A stretch of DNA of 45,314 bases from Silicimonas sp. (lineage in GTDB: Bacteria; Pseudomonadota; Alphaproteobacteria; Rhodobacterales; Rhodobacteraceae). The first letter of the stretch is position 1, and each line of letters begins with the position of its first letter. A model generated the notes under the pieces. That model was not told the origin of the DNA. It did no database searches and saw only the letters and a program-made list of their open reading frames with translations. Positions 17,028 to 26,426 of the stretch are shown here, one piece after another. The position numbers were made by a program, and so were the translations under genes. The stretch lies in the NCBI GenBank assembly GCA_022824315.1, contig JAJEAC010000142.1, positions 1 through 45,314 of the forward strand, written 5' to 3'.

Positions 17028-17098
17028 TCAGAAGACCTCTCCCCGGGGCAACGCAACCGCGCGCCTACACCGTGTTACCGCCAACTTCACGACTAAAC

Positions 17099-17124
17099 TT
17101 CACAATGTCAAGAAAATTTGTGAA
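17099..17124. promoter_or_regulatory. candidate operator (inverted repeat) in the divergent promoter region
   Basis: TTCACAA (17099-17105) and TTGTGAA (17118-17124) form perfect inverted arms separated by 12 nt. The site is in the AT-rich region between the divergent importer and isomerase genes, where the local RpiR-type regulator would be expected to act. Only the dyad is observed; binding is inferred. Confidence 0.35.
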
Positions 17125-17174
17125 GCACCTTTTCAATTTGAGTTGCCGGCGATTGCCCAGAGCATACGAACTTG

Positions 17175-17209
17175 TTGCGAAAATTGAAAATCTCCGTTCT
17201 ATTTCGCAA
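17175..17209. promoter_or_regulatory. second candidate operator (inverted repeat)
   Basis: TTGCGAAA (17175-17182) and TTTCGCAA (17202-17209) form perfect 8-nt inverted arms, 19 nt apart, in the same divergent region. RpiR regulators bind as dimers to such dyads, often in pairs. Observation of the repeat is firm; its role is inferred. Confidence 0.4.
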
Positions 17210-17334
17210 ATTTCACACCACAGCAGGAATTGCGCCCGAAGGCATGTCATGCGCCGGACCTTCATTACTTTACATATTCTGTTAAATCTGTGAGGTTACG
17301 GGAGGCTTGAAACGCGACATGACAGGAGCCGTCC

Positions 17335-18342
17335 ATGACCCTGAGCAACCCGACAGAGCGGCTTCGCGCGAGGTATGCCTCTCGTCTCAACTCTTTCGCT
17401 GCTGCGCCCGAACGCTTTTGGGGATCAAAAGCCGCCAAGCCGACCGTCGCCGAAATGGTGAAGCGCGCCGCGACCGTACGGGGACTGGGACACTTCGACT
17501 TGAATTACCCGGATCATTTCACGGATGCTTCTGTAGACATCATCGGCATCATCCGCAGCGAAGGGCTCGAGGTGAACGGGCTTGCAATGCGCTATTACAC
17601 TGACCCGAAGTTCAAGCTCGGCGCCTTCAGCAATCCGGACATCGCGGTCCGCCGCAAGGCACTGGACCTGACCAAGGCGGGAATCGACGCCGCCGCCGAA
17701 TCCGGCATAAACCTCATGACCATCTGGCTGGGACAGGACGGATTCGACACCCCGTTCCAAGTGGACTATGCGCGCCTGTGGGAATTGGAGGTCGGGGGTA
17801 TTCGCGAGGTGGCCGACCACAATCCTGCAGTTGACATAAGCATAGAATACAAGCCGAACGAGCCACGGGCCTTTGCGCTGCTGCCGGACATGACTACGAC
17901 GCTAATTGCCCTCCGAGAGGCCGGATCGCGCAACCTCGGCGTAACACTCGATTTCGCGCATATGCTCTACGCCAACGAGCAGCCCGCCTACGCTGCCATG
18001 ATGGCCGCCAGACACAGCCGTGTCCTCGGCGTCCATCTCAACGATGGATACGCGAAACGCGACGACGGGCTGATGGTGGGAGCCGTCCACACGGTCCAGA
18101 CGATCGAACTGTTGCGTCGAGTTCGACATGATGGTTACGACGGCGTCATCTACTTCGATACGTTTCCCGACGTAACGGGTCTCGATCCCGTGGCCGAGTG
18201 CGAGGCGAACATTGCGTCGGTGGAAGCGATGCTCGCAGCCATTGATCGGATCGACGCAGACAGCGGTTACACCTGCGCGATGGAGCGGCAGGACGGGATC
18301 GCCGCACATAGGATCGTGCAACAATGCATTTTCCGGCACTGA
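17335..18342 (+). CDS. sugar phosphate isomerase/epimerase (xylose isomerase-like TIM barrel)
   Basis: 335 aa of the AP-endonuclease-2/xylose isomerase-like TIM-barrel family. Metal ligands are likely in ISIEYKPNEPR (Glu), VTLDFAHMLYANE (Asp, His), LGVHLNDGY (His) and YFDTFP (Asp), the expected order. It probably isomerises or epimerises the imported sugar before phosphorylation. GGAG lies before the ATG. The C-terminal end overlaps the following regulator by 19 nt. It is the first gene of a rightward operon that continues with an RpiR regulator and a PfkB kinase. Confidence 0.82.
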   Translation: MTLSNPTERLRARYASRLNSFAAAPERFWGSKAAKPTVAEMVKRAATVRGLGHFDLNYPDHFTDASVDIIGIIRSEGLEVNGLAMRYYTDPKFKLGAFSNPDIAVRRKALDLTKAGIDAAAESGINLMTIWLGQDGFDTPFQVDYARLWELEVGGIREVADHNPAVDISIEYKPNEPRAFALLPDMTTTLIALREAGSRNLGVTLDFAHMLYANEQPAYAAMMAARHSRVLGVHLNDGYAKRDDGLMVGAVHTVQTIELLRRVRHDGYDGVIYFDTFPDVTGLDPVAECEANIASVEAMLAAIDRIDADSGYTCAMERQDGIAAHRIVQQCIFRH

Positions 18343-19226
18343 CAGATATCTCCTCTTCCGACGGGTCGAAACTGCGTGCGGTAGGCCCGCGCATCCGCAT
18401 GTTGCTGCCTCAGATGACCACCTTGGAAGCGCGAGTGGTGGAATTGGTGCTCGGAAGACGCGACTTCACTGAGGCCACTTCGTTGCAAAGCGTCGCGAAT
18501 GCGGCTGAGGTGTCCGAGGCGATGGTCGTAAAGGTGGCCAAGAAGCTGGGCTTCGAAGGCTATCGGGACTTCCGCGCCAGCCTCGCCGCCTACAACCGCT
18601 TACCGATCGTCAAACTGCACGAAGAGCTTTCCCTCGAGGACAACACCGCGACGATCATGAACAAGGTCGTCCGCACCGCGATCCAAGCGCTTGAGGAAAC
18701 CCTCGCCATTCTGGATCCTGCAGATGTCGAACAGGCGGCAGACCTTCTCTACGGTGCTCGAACCCGCGACTTCTATGGCCTTGGCGGTTCCGCACAGATC
18801 GCACGCGATGCGGCACACAAGTTCCTACGGATCGGCATTAGGGCCACCGTTCAAGACGATGCACACATGATGGCGATGTCTGCATCCCTGCTCTGCCCAC
18901 GCGACGTCGTCGTTGCCTTCTCACACTCCGGAGAAACCGACTCGGTCATCGAGGCGGCCGGCATCGCCAAATCCGCAGGCGCGTCCATTGTGGCTGTCAC
19001 CAATCACGGAAACTCGTCGCTCGGCGGCATGGCCGACGTGGCTCTTTGCTCAACCGCACGGGGCTCGCCGCTCACAGGCGAGAACGCAGCTGCGCGCGTC
19101 GCACAACTCAGCATCATCGACGTGGTGTTCGTGGCCGTCGCCCAGCGCGGCGGCAAGACGGTCGAACGAAACCTTGAAAGGACTATGCGATCGGTGCGCG
19201 CGAAACGACGGACTAACCGAAGATGA
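18324..19226 (+). CDS. MurR/RpiR-family transcriptional regulator
   Basis: 300 aa with two domains. The N-terminal helix-turn-helix (about residues 10-85) includes the RpiR pattern ATSLQSVANAAEVSEAMVV and KKLGFEGYRDFRASL. A C-terminal SIS phosphosugar-binding domain (about 130-270) has FYGLGGSAQIARDA and VVAFSHSGETDSVIEAA. It should sense a phosphorylated intermediate of the sugar pathway and control the divergent transporter and its own operon. It overlaps the isomerase gene before it by 19 nt and the kinase gene after it by 4 nt. Confidence 0.9.
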   Translation: MHFPALTDISSSDGSKLRAVGPRIRMLLPQMTTLEARVVELVLGRRDFTEATSLQSVANAAEVSEAMVVKVAKKLGFEGYRDFRASLAAYNRLPIVKLHEELSLEDNTATIMNKVVRTAIQALEETLAILDPADVEQAADLLYGARTRDFYGLGGSAQIARDAAHKFLRIGIRATVQDDAHMMAMSASLLCPRDVVVAFSHSGETDSVIEAAGIAKSAGASIVAVTNHGNSSLGGMADVALCSTARGSPLTGENAAARVAQLSIIDVVFVAVAQRGGKTVERNLERTMRSVRAKRRTNRR

Positions 19227-20164
19227 CGAACTCCGCGCCCGGGGTCGCGACCGTCGCGGTGGTCGGCAGTCTTCACTATGACATTCTCGTCACCGGCGCG
19301 GATCGCCCGCGCCGAGGGGAAACCCTGTTCGGCGAGGCATGGGCCTGGAAGTGCGGCGGAAAGGGCGGGAACCAAGCCATCGAAGCCGCTCGCCACGGTG
19401 CCGCGACCGCGTTCGTGGGTGCTGTGGGCGAAGACGACTTCGGCGAAGCTCTCCTCATGCGGCTTGACGAGGCACAGGTGAATACGACCGCAGTGTTTCG
19501 CCTCGCGAACGTCGGCTCCGGCATGTCGGTAGCCTTGTTTGATTCCGGCGGCGATTACGGCGCGGTGATCGTGCCTGGCGCCAATTGGGGCATAACATCC
19601 GCCATGCTCGAAAGCAGCCGGGTGGTTGAAAACTGCCGCGTGCTCCTTTTGCAGAACGAGATGCGACCGGAAACCAATCTTGCCGCCGCGACCGTCGCTC
19701 GCAAGGGCGGCGCGACGATTGTGCTCAACGCTGCACCTGCAAGGACGGTTGAAGATGAACTCATGGGACTGGTTGACCTTCTCGTGGTCAACGAAATCGA
19801 GGCGGAAATACTGGCGGGATGCCCGCCTGTTTCGAGCTTTGAAGCTGCAGAGGCCGCAGCAGCGACGCTGCTCGGTCGTGCACCGCACGTGATGGTGACA
19901 CTTGGCGGAAATGGATTGGTGCTGGCGAGCCCTGAGAACTCTCCCTTGCGAGTCTTCGGTCACGCCGTGGCGGTGGAGAGCACGCACGGTGCAGGCGATG
20001 CCGTCATCGGTGCCCTGGCAGCTCAGCTTGCTGACGGTGTGCCGCTAACGGACGCTGCGCACTATGCCAATGCAGCGGCGGCGGCCCTTGTGGCGACGCC
20101 AGAGCACGCACGTCGCGCCCTCACGCGCCAGATGACGCAATCGTTCCTGGCCACGCGGACCTAG
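19223..20164 (+). CDS. PfkB-family carbohydrate kinase (ribokinase-like)
   Basis: 313 aa. The N-terminal substrate signature includes GSLHYD and CGGKGGNQAIEAARHG (residues 44-60). The C-terminal signature is ESTHGAGDAVIGAL, with catalytic D259; THGAGD replaces the usual DTTGAGD or DTxGAGD, with a histidine where threonine or alanine is common. It probably phosphorylates the imported sugar or the isomerase product, generating the ligand of the RpiR regulator. It starts by a 4-nt overlap (ATGA) with the regulator. Confidence 0.88.
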   Translation: MTNSAPGVATVAVVGSLHYDILVTGADRPRRGETLFGEAWAWKCGGKGGNQAIEAARHGAATAFVGAVGEDDFGEALLMRLDEAQVNTTAVFRLANVGSGMSVALFDSGGDYGAVIVPGANWGITSAMLESSRVVENCRVLLLQNEMRPETNLAAATVARKGGATIVLNAAPARTVEDELMGLVDLLVVNEIEAEILAGCPPVSSFEAAEAAAATLLGRAPHVMVTLGGNGLVLASPENSPLRVFGHAVAVESTHGAGDAVIGALAAQLADGVPLTDAAHYANAAAAALVATPEHARRALTRQMTQSFLATRT

Positions 20165-20364
20165 GCAGCTTCGGGTCTCATCACCTGCGGGTTCGAGACC
20201 ACCGAACGAGGGAAATTTCGTCTGATGCTCAGTGTCCTGGCCCCCGCTGTCGTCCAGGTGCTCCACCTCGCGACCTTACTGCCGCCCTCCGGGCGCCGCC
20301 CGCGCCCCTGTCATGCTGCGGCTTGACCTCGCAGATCTTGGCGGTTCCCCACTTAACCAAAACA
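20165..20364. other. intergenic stretch after the sugar operon
   Basis: No gene recognised. CG-rich inverted pairs around 20280-20305 could fold but have no T-run. Confidence 0.3.
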
Positions 20365-20828
20365 TCAGCTGTTGATTTCAGCATCGAATGCTTCAATCGC
20401 GCCCAGGATGTCATCGAAGGGCGGCGGGTCCCCTATGATCATTTCCCGCATACCCGCATAGTCCCTGCGCAAGGCGGCGGTGAGATCTGCATTCGGCATC
20501 AATCTCAGAGTCCCGGGCTTCGCGCTTTCGTAGTTGGCCCTGGCTGCTTTGAAGAAGACCGACTGGTGATGCGCGACAGATCGAGGCGACCCTGGGCGCG
20601 TGCCTTGGCCTCGTGGCCCATTAGTTGAGCCATATCGTAGTAGTGGCGCGACATCCGGTCGGCGAGGGGTTTGGCCGGATCCTGACGGTAGAGCATGTGC
20701 AGGATCGTGGCCCTTTCCCAGAAGGTGCGTTCCACGCCCAGCACATTTGCGTCAACCTCTCCAGATTCCAGCAATTCAGGGAAGGCCTGATGAACGAAAG
20801 GCAAAATCTCTCGAACTTCAGCCGGCAA
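20365..20828 (-). pseudogene. AbiEii-type nucleotidyltransferase toxin, frameshifted C-terminal fragment
   Basis: The upstream part (20828 down to about 20580) reads VLGVERTFWERATILHMLYR, KPLADRMSRHYYDMAQL, the hallmark of AbiEii/AbiGii toxins. The frame then shifts, and the same protein continues in another frame as HHQSVFFKAARANYESAKPG ... LRRDYAGMREMI, ending at the TGA at 20365. A single-base loss near 20580 explains this. The N-terminal half with the GSxxxxD catalytic motif was not found upstream. This is a dead remnant of an AbiE-type abortive infection toxin. Confidence 0.75.
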
Positions 20829-21101
20829 GTGCCCCGTACAGGACGCACCAGGCGACCGGCAGGTCTGTGTCCCATGCGACCCGGTCCAGAGGACGCGCCA
20901 GGCGCGATCCGTCGTGTGCTTCGCTCACGTCGGAAGGACCCTCCCCGATCCATGGCGTCAAATTGACCGAGAGGTCGGCTTTCGGCCTGTTTCCGGAAAT
21001 CAACTCGCTCACTTGACGTTTCGTGATCGCTCTGTCCAATAGTGCGGGCGATCCCGAAAGGGCACGACCGTCACTTGAACTGTGGATGCCGAGCATCAGT
21101 C
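20829..21101. other. intergenic stretch before trpG
   Basis: It may contain heavily decayed N-terminal sequence of the AbiEii relic on the minus strand, but no convincing motif was seen. It also holds the region where the trpG promoter or leader should lie; no trp leader peptide was recognised. Confidence 0.3.
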
Positions 21102-21683
21102 ATGCTGCTTCTGATAGACAATTACGACAGCTTCACCTTCAACCTCGTCCATTTTCTGGGTGAGTTGGGGGCCGAGTGTCGCGTCTTTCGGAACGACTCA
21201 CTTCGGGTTGAGGAGGCATTGGCGCTGCGACCGTCGGGGATCATACTCTCTCCAGGGCCCTGCGACCCGGACAAGGCCGGCATCTGCCTCGCTCTCGTGC
21301 AGGCCGCGGCCAAGGCCGGAGTGCCATTGCTTGGCGTGTGCCTTGGGCACCAGGCAATCGGCCAGGCGTTCGGCGGCAAGATCGTGCGCGCACGTGACAT
21401 CGTTCATGGCAAGCCCGGAACGATTCATCATGAGGGCCACGGCGTTTTCCAAGGCCTGCCGTCACCGTTCCGGGCGACGCGCTACCATTCGCTGGTCGTC
21501 GACCGGGCCGGCTTTCCCGACTGCTTGGAATTGACCGCTCAACTGGACGACGGTACCGTCATGGGCCTTCGTCATCGGAACCACCCCGTCGAAGGTGTAC
21601 AGTTCCATCCCGAATCTATCCGTTCCGAGCATGGGCATGCCATGCTGCAGAATTTTCTCACATCTGTTCCGGAGCCTGCATGA
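21102..21683 (+). CDS. trpG: anthranilate synthase component II (glutamine amidotransferase)
   Basis: 193 aa class I amidotransferase that feeds ammonia to TrpE in the first step of tryptophan synthesis. It starts [20 protein letters not shown]; the oxyanion sequence is LSPGPCDPD, the catalytic cysteine lies in [11 protein letters not shown] (C80) and the His/Glu pair in VQFHPESI. The ATG at 21102 begins the conserved sequence; upstream in-frame codons are not conserved. It overlaps trpD by 4 nt. No trpE is present nearby in the window. Confidence 0.93.
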   Translation: MLLLIDNYDSFTFNLVHFLGELGAECRVFRNDSLRVEEALALRPSGIILSPGPCDPDKAGICLALVQAAAKAGVPLLGVCLGHQAIGQAFGGKIVRARDIVHGKPGTIHHEGHGVFQGLPSPFRATRYHSLVVDRAGFPDCLELTAQLDDGTVMGLRHRNHPVEGVQFHPESIRSEHGHAMLQNFLTSVPEPA

Positions 21684-22696
21684 GCGATTTGATGAAATCC
21701 CTGATCTACTCGGCTTCGGAAGGGCCGCTGAGCCGCACGCAGGCGGAGGAAGCGTTCAACATCCTGTTCGACGGAACGGCCACGCCCGCGCAGATGGGCG
21801 GGTTCCTGATGGCGCTTCGGGCGCGCGGCGAAGCTGTCGCCGAGTACACTGCCGCCGCAGCAGTAATGCGCGCCCGATGTGCGGCCGTGAACGCTCCTCC
21901 CGGTTCCATGGACATCGTGGGCACCGGCGGCGACGGAATGGGCACGCTCAACATCTCGACCGCGACGGCCTTCGTCGTGGCAGGGGCCGGCGTTCCTGTC
22001 GCAAAGCACGGAAACCGCAATCTCTCGTCCAAGTCCGGTGCCGCAGATTTGCATGGCGCCATGGGGATCGAGGTCATGGTCGGACCCGACATCGTGGAAA
22101 GAGCGCTCGCGGAGGTCGGCATCGGATTCATGATGGCTCCGATGCATCATCCGGCGATGAAGCACGTCGGCCCGGTCAGGGCGGAACTGGGGTCCAAGAC
22201 GATTTTCAACATTCTCGGGCCCCTGACGAACCCCGCAGGCGTCAAGCGCCAATTGACCGGCGCCTTTGCAATCGACCTGATCTTCCCGATGGCGGAGGTT
22301 CTCAAGGAACTCGGCAGCGAGGCCGTGTGGCTGGTTCATGGGGCCGACGGCACCGACGAGATGTCGATCTGCGGCCCGACCTCCGTCGCCGTCCTGAAGG
22401 ACGGCAAGATTACTTCCGCCGAGATGCACCCCGAAGATGCTGGACTTCCCGTCCACCCCCTGAAGGACATACTCGGTGGCACGCCGGACGAGAACGCCGC
22501 CGCCTTCCGCGCTCTTCTGGATGGCGTCCCCGGCGCCTATCGCGATGCGGTGCTCCTGAATTCCGCCGCTGCGCTCGTGATTGCGGGCGAGGCGGACCAC
22601 CTGAAGAACGGCGTCGAGATCGCCAACGAGAGCATCGCCTCCGGCGCCGCCCGCGCCAAGGTCGAAGGGCTGGCCCGTGTCACGTCAGGACCCTGA
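21680..22696 (+). CDS. trpD: anthranilate phosphoribosyltransferase
   Basis: 338 aa; transfers the phosphoribosyl group of PRPP to anthranilate, the second step of tryptophan synthesis. The PRPP-binding glycine loop is [15 protein letters not shown], followed by [15 protein letters not shown]; the magnesium-binding DE pair is in GADGTDEMS. Its start overlaps the trpG stop (ATGA at 21680-21683), so both are coupled. Confidence 0.95.
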   Translation: MSDLMKSLIYSASEGPLSRTQAEEAFNILFDGTATPAQMGGFLMALRARGEAVAEYTAAAAVMRARCAAVNAPPGSMDIVGTGGDGMGTLNISTATAFVVAGAGVPVAKHGNRNLSSKSGAADLHGAMGIEVMVGPDIVERALAEVGIGFMMAPMHHPAMKHVGPVRAELGSKTIFNILGPLTNPAGVKRQLTGAFAIDLIFPMAEVLKELGSEAVWLVHGADGTDEMSICGPTSVAVLKDGKITSAEMHPEDAGLPVHPLKDILGGTPDENAAAFRALLDGVPGAYRDAVLLNSAAALVIAGEADHLKNGVEIANESIASGAARAKVEGLARVTSGP

Positions 22697-22726
22697 ACCG
22701 CGTTCAACTGCAGCCAGGCCTGGGAT

Positions 22727-23371
22727 GTGCAGTTGACCGCAAGCCTCGGCGCATGGGCGGACCTGCCCTTTTTTGCGGACGACTGGCCCAGGATGGCCGA
22801 GGCTCTTTCGGTCGAAACACGCCGGATCCTGCCGCCCGCACCGATGCGATTCGCTGCCCTTGAGCGATGCCAGCCGACAGCCACTCGTGCGGTCATACTC
22901 GGTCAAGACCCTTATCCGACGCCCGGCCATGCCAACGGGCTGGCGTTTTCGGTAACCGCCGGAACAGCCTTGCCAAAGTCACTCAAAAACATCTTTCGCG
23001 AGCTTGACAACGACATCGGACGATCTCCCGCGACTGGGGATCTCGCCAGTTGGGCGGATGCGGGCGTGCTGCTCCTCAACACCGCGCTCACTGTTCCGGA
23101 GGGAGATGCAGGCGGCCACTTGCACCTGGGTTGGGACGCGCTTGCCGCCCAAGTGCTTCAACGACTCTCCGATTCTCCCCGGGCGTTCGTCCTCTGGGGA
23201 AAGCATGCGGAAGGTTACGCAGGGCACATCAGGGGCAACCACCACCTGATCCTCACATCCGCCCATCCCTCTCCCCTTTCCGCCCATCGCGGGTTCTTCG
23301 GGTCGCGACCGTTCAGCCGTGTCAATTCCTGGCTGCAAGCGCATGGACATGCACCAATTCCATGGGCCTGA
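22727..23371 (+). CDS. ung: uracil-DNA glycosylase, family 1
   Basis: 214 aa base-excision repair enzyme removing uracil from DNA. The water-activating motif is ILGQDPYPTPGHANGLAFS (D61), with PT in place of the HG seen in E. coli but as in many alphaproteobacteria; the minor-groove loop is SAHPSPLSAHRGFFGSRPF, with its catalytic histidine. It starts with GTG at 22727. It is inserted between trpD and trpC on the same strand and may share their transcript. Confidence 0.88.
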   Translation: MQLTASLGAWADLPFFADDWPRMAEALSVETRRILPPAPMRFAALERCQPTATRAVILGQDPYPTPGHANGLAFSVTAGTALPKSLKNIFRELDNDIGRSPATGDLASWADAGVLLLNTALTVPEGDAGGHLHLGWDALAAQVLQRLSDSPRAFVLWGKHAEGYAGHIRGNHHLILTSAHPSPLSAHRGFFGSRPFSRVNSWLQAHGHAPIPWA

Positions 23372-23529
23372 AGCCAACGGTCCCGATGGATGCTGCGAGT
23401 GCGCCGGTTCCATCGCCCGGTTCGGCCCGGCATGATCAGGATTCGCCGCCGCGGAATCCCGAAACTCGACGGCGGTGAGCCGCAGGGCTTCGGCTTTCCA
23501 AAAAGCCGCCAAAAGGATATCCGATTGCC
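23372..23529. other. gap between ung and trpC
   Basis: 158 nt without a gene; a short GC-rich inverted pair around 23445-23475 may form a weak stem. No clear promoter could be assigned for trpC. Confidence 0.25.
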
Positions 23530-24345
23530 ATGACCAACGTGCTCGACAGGATCAAGGCCTACAAGCTTGAGGAAGTGGCTGCCGCCAAGGCGCGTCTGCC
23601 CCTGCACGCCCTCGAGACGGTCGCACGCGAATCTCCCGCGCCGCGCGGCTTTGCTGCTGCACTCATGGAGCAGTCAGGGACCGGCTACGGCCTCATCGCC
23701 GAAATCAAGAAGGCAAGCCCGTCACGAGGGCTCATCCGGACGGACTTCGATCCGGCGAAACTTGCACGCGCATACGAGGCGGGCGGAGCAACCTGCCTTT
23801 CGGTGCTGACGGATGCGCCGTCCTTCCTGGGTGCACCGGAGTTTCTGGGCGAGGCGCGCGCCGCAAGCGGACTGCCCTGCCTGCGCAAGGATTTCCTCTA
23901 CGACACCTACCAGGTGGCCGAGGCCCGAGCGTGGGGCGCCGACTGCATCCTGATCATCATGGCCAGCGTTTCCGACGCGCAGGCACAGGAACTCGAAGAC
24001 TGCGCGCTCAACACTTGGAACATGGATGTCCTGCTCGAAGTTCACGACGAGCACGAGCTCCATCGTGCCATCGCCCTCAAGTCTCCCCTCCTCGGCATCA
24101 ACAACCGCGACCTGAAGACCTTCGAGACGGACCTTGCGACCACTGAACGGCTCGCAAAGACCGTCCCGACCGACCGGCACGTCGTCGCGGAGAGCGGGAT
24201 TTTCACCCCGGACGACCTCGCCCGCCTCGCGCGATCGGGTGCGCGCAGTTTCCTGATTGGCGAGAGCCTGATGCGCGAAGACGACGTGGCTGCCGCGACC
24301 CGATCCATTCTTGCCGGGCCTGCCCCGGCGCGAGGAGCCGCCTGA
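23530..24345 (+). CDS. trpC: indole-3-glycerol phosphate synthase
   Basis: 271 aa TIM barrel converting CdRP to indole-3-glycerol phosphate. Conserved sequences are [16 protein letters not shown] (catalytic lysine), [38 protein letters not shown] and VAESGIF. The stop overlaps the moaC start by one base (TGATG at 24343-24347), showing coupling between tryptophan and molybdopterin genes, a known arrangement in Rhodobacterales. Confidence 0.95.
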   Translation: MTNVLDRIKAYKLEEVAAAKARLPLHALETVARESPAPRGFAAALMEQSGTGYGLIAEIKKASPSRGLIRTDFDPAKLARAYEAGGATCLSVLTDAPSFLGAPEFLGEARAASGLPCLRKDFLYDTYQVAEARAWGADCILIIMASVSDAQAQELEDCALNTWNMDVLLEVHDEHELHRAIALKSPLLGINNRDLKTFETDLATTERLAKTVPTDRHVVAESGIFTPDDLARLARSGARSFLIGESLMREDDVAAATRSILAGPAPARGAA

Positions 24346-24824
24346 TGCCCGGCCTGACGCATTTCGACAGCAAGGGTGACGCGCATATGGTCGATGTCTC
24401 CGAGAAGCCCGCGACCGACAGGATTGCGGTGGCGGAGGGGTTTGTCCGCATGACCGACGAGACCCTCGCGGTGATCACCGAGGGCCGTGCGGGCAAGGGA
24501 GATGTACTGTCCGTTGCGCGAATCGCCGGCATCATTGCTGCAAAGAAGACCTCGGACCTGATTCCGCTATGCCACCCGTTGCAGCTTACCAAGGTCGAGA
24601 TAGACCTCGCTGCCAAGCCCGACTTGCCCGGCATCCGCGTTGAGGCAAAGGTCAGGTCTTCCGGCCAGACCGGTGTCGAAATGGAGGCCCTGACGGCGGT
24701 CGCGACGGCCTGCCTTACGGTCTACGACATGGTGAAGGCCGTGGAGAAGTCCATGGTGATCGAGAACATTCGCCTCGTTCTCAAGGACGGCGGAAAGTCG
24801 GGCCGATACGAGGCATCCCGGTGA
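24345..24824 (+). CDS. moaC: cyclic pyranopterin monophosphate synthase
   Basis: 159 aa; forms cPMP in molybdenum cofactor synthesis together with MoaA. Conserved sequences include [27 protein letters not shown] and [20 protein letters not shown], with the catalytic lysine in VKAVEKSM. Overlaps trpC by 1 nt and moeA by 4 nt. Confidence 0.95.
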   Translation: MPGLTHFDSKGDAHMVDVSEKPATDRIAVAEGFVRMTDETLAVITEGRAGKGDVLSVARIAGIIAAKKTSDLIPLCHPLQLTKVEIDLAAKPDLPGIRVEAKVRSSGQTGVEMEALTAVATACLTVYDMVKAVEKSMVIENIRLVLKDGGKSGRYEASR

Positions 24825-25981
24825 TTTCGGTCGACGAGGCGCTCAGCCACATCTTTGGGCTTGCAACGCCATTGGGAACGGAAACGGTTCCGCTGCGCGC
24901 TGCATCTGGACGGACCCTCGCCGAGCCACTTCTTGCGGTCCGCAGCCAGCCGCCCTTTCGTGCTTCGGTCATGGACGGCTACGCGGTCGCGGGAGAGGCG
25001 GAGAGCTACTCCGTTGTCGGCGAGTCCGCGGCGGGACGTGGCTTTGAAGGCGCGATAGGGCCCGGAGATGCCGTGCGCATCTTCACGGGTGCGCCCGTCC
25101 CTGAAGACGCCACACGCGTAATCATCCAGGAAGACGTGACTCGCGAGGGCGACCGGATTCGCGTTGCGGACGGGGCAGACCAGGACCCCTATATTCGCGA
25201 GGCTGGCACGGACTTTTCGTCAGGGTTCCGAATCGACCCGCCGCGCCGCATGTCGCCTGCGGACATCACTCTTGCGGCATCAATGAACATGCCCGAGATC
25301 GTGGTCGCCCGCCGACCGCAAGTTGCGCTGATCGCGACGGGCGACGAACTGGTCATGCCCGGCGAAATCCCCCGCCCGGACCAGATCATCGCTTCGAACG
25401 CGTTCGGGCTGTCGGCCATGGTCGAATCGGAGGGAGGCAAGGCACGCATGCTACCGATCTGCGCCGACACGGCTCCCTCCCTGGAAGCCGCTTTTGGCCT
25501 AGCGGCAGATGCAGACCTGATCGTCACCATCGGCGGCGCGTCCGTCGGAGACCATGACCTTGTTGCAAACACGGCGCAGGGAATGGGTTTCGAGCGTGCT
25601 TTCCACAAGGTTGCGATCCGCCCCGGGAAGCCGATGATGGCTGGCCGTCTCAACGGCACTCCGATGGTGGGCCTGCCTGGCAACCCGGTCTCCTCGTTGG
25701 TTTGCGGTCATGTCTTCCTCAGGCCCTTGCTGCGGGCAATGCAGGGGCTTGAAGCGCGACCTCTCGCGCGGCGCATGGCGCGGCTGTCAACCTCGGTCGG
25801 TGTCAACGGTCCTCGCGAGCACTACATGCGCGCGCGGCACGATGGCGACCAGATCACGTCGGCCGAGCGCCAGGACAGCTCTCTTCTGACCATACTGTCG
25901 GGTGCCAACGCCTTGATCGTTCGCCCGCCGAACGCGGCAGCTCTTTCCGCTGGCAATGCGGTTTCGTTCATCGAATTCTGA
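24821..25981 (+). CDS. moeA: molybdopterin molybdenumtransferase MoeA
   Basis: 386 aa; inserts molybdate into adenylated molybdopterin. It has [50 protein letters not shown], the MPT-binding [12 protein letters not shown], and [11 protein letters not shown], in the expected order. Translation starts with GTG at 24821, overlapping the moaC stop. In related genomes lexA usually follows directly; here it is 2.3 kb away behind an inserted stretch. Confidence 0.94.
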   Translation: MISVDEALSHIFGLATPLGTETVPLRAASGRTLAEPLLAVRSQPPFRASVMDGYAVAGEAESYSVVGESAAGRGFEGAIGPGDAVRIFTGAPVPEDATRVIIQEDVTREGDRIRVADGADQDPYIREAGTDFSSGFRIDPPRRMSPADITLAASMNMPEIVVARRPQVALIATGDELVMPGEIPRPDQIIASNAFGLSAMVESEGGKARMLPICADTAPSLEAAFGLAADADLIVTIGGASVGDHDLVANTAQGMGFERAFHKVAIRPGKPMMAGRLNGTPMVGLPGNPVSSLVCGHVFLRPLLRAMQGLEARPLARRMARLSTSVGVNGPREHYMRARHDGDQITSAERQDSSLLTILSGANALIVRPPNAAALSAGNAVSFIEF

Positions 25982-26063
25982 CTGAGTGACTCGAAGGCGA
26001 AAACACCATCGCCTAGACATAGGGACGCATCGCGGAACAGGCACGGGCGAAGCGTGCGGACTC

Positions 26064-26312
26064 TCAATGCTGATCCGGCGTCGCTCAATTGGTGCGCATC
26101 CCTTCGCGAAGGCCCTCCAGCACAATGTCGAGTCCGATCTTGTTGCGATGCGGGAAGCCGTCGACGATCGTCTTGGCGGGTTCGAAGATCGGAACCTCGA
26201 ATCCCTCTATCGCGTGTCGCTTCACTCCTTCCTTGAGGGCCAGGCTCTCTCTACTTGTCGAACGCCGGACCCATGAGATGCTGCGAAAGACGACCGTCCA
26301 GCGTGCGTCCAG
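26064..26312 (-). pseudogene. AbiEi-type antitoxin, C-terminal remnant with stop codons
   Basis: The frame reads LKEGVKRHAIEGFEVPIFEP, then AKTIVDGFPHRNKIGLDIVL and EGLREGMRTN before a TGA at 26085. The next residues, ATPDQH, still resemble the family sequence (ATxDEL) before a second TGA at 26064. This pattern (EGVxxHxIxGVPVxVFxPAKTVxDCFxxRxKxGLDVALEALRE) is typical of AbiEi antitoxins. The N-terminal winged helix is missing. A dead relic on the same strand as the AbiEii relic at 20.4 kb. Confidence 0.65.
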
Positions 26313-26426
26313 CATTCAGGAAGAATCCGGAGCGACACCGCTCCACAGTACCTGAAGCGATTTGCGATCCAAATCACTCCACGCGGTGGTGACGGCGAGC
26401 CGGGAAGGTGCTACCGCTCGTGGCGC

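Noticed and set aside
15891..17096. 401-codon plus-strand frame opposite the sugar permease
   Set aside because: Antisense shadow without motif or ribosome-binding site.
20180..20210. GGTTCGAGACC resembling a tRNA T-arm
   Set aside because: No acceptor, D or anticodon arms can be built around it.
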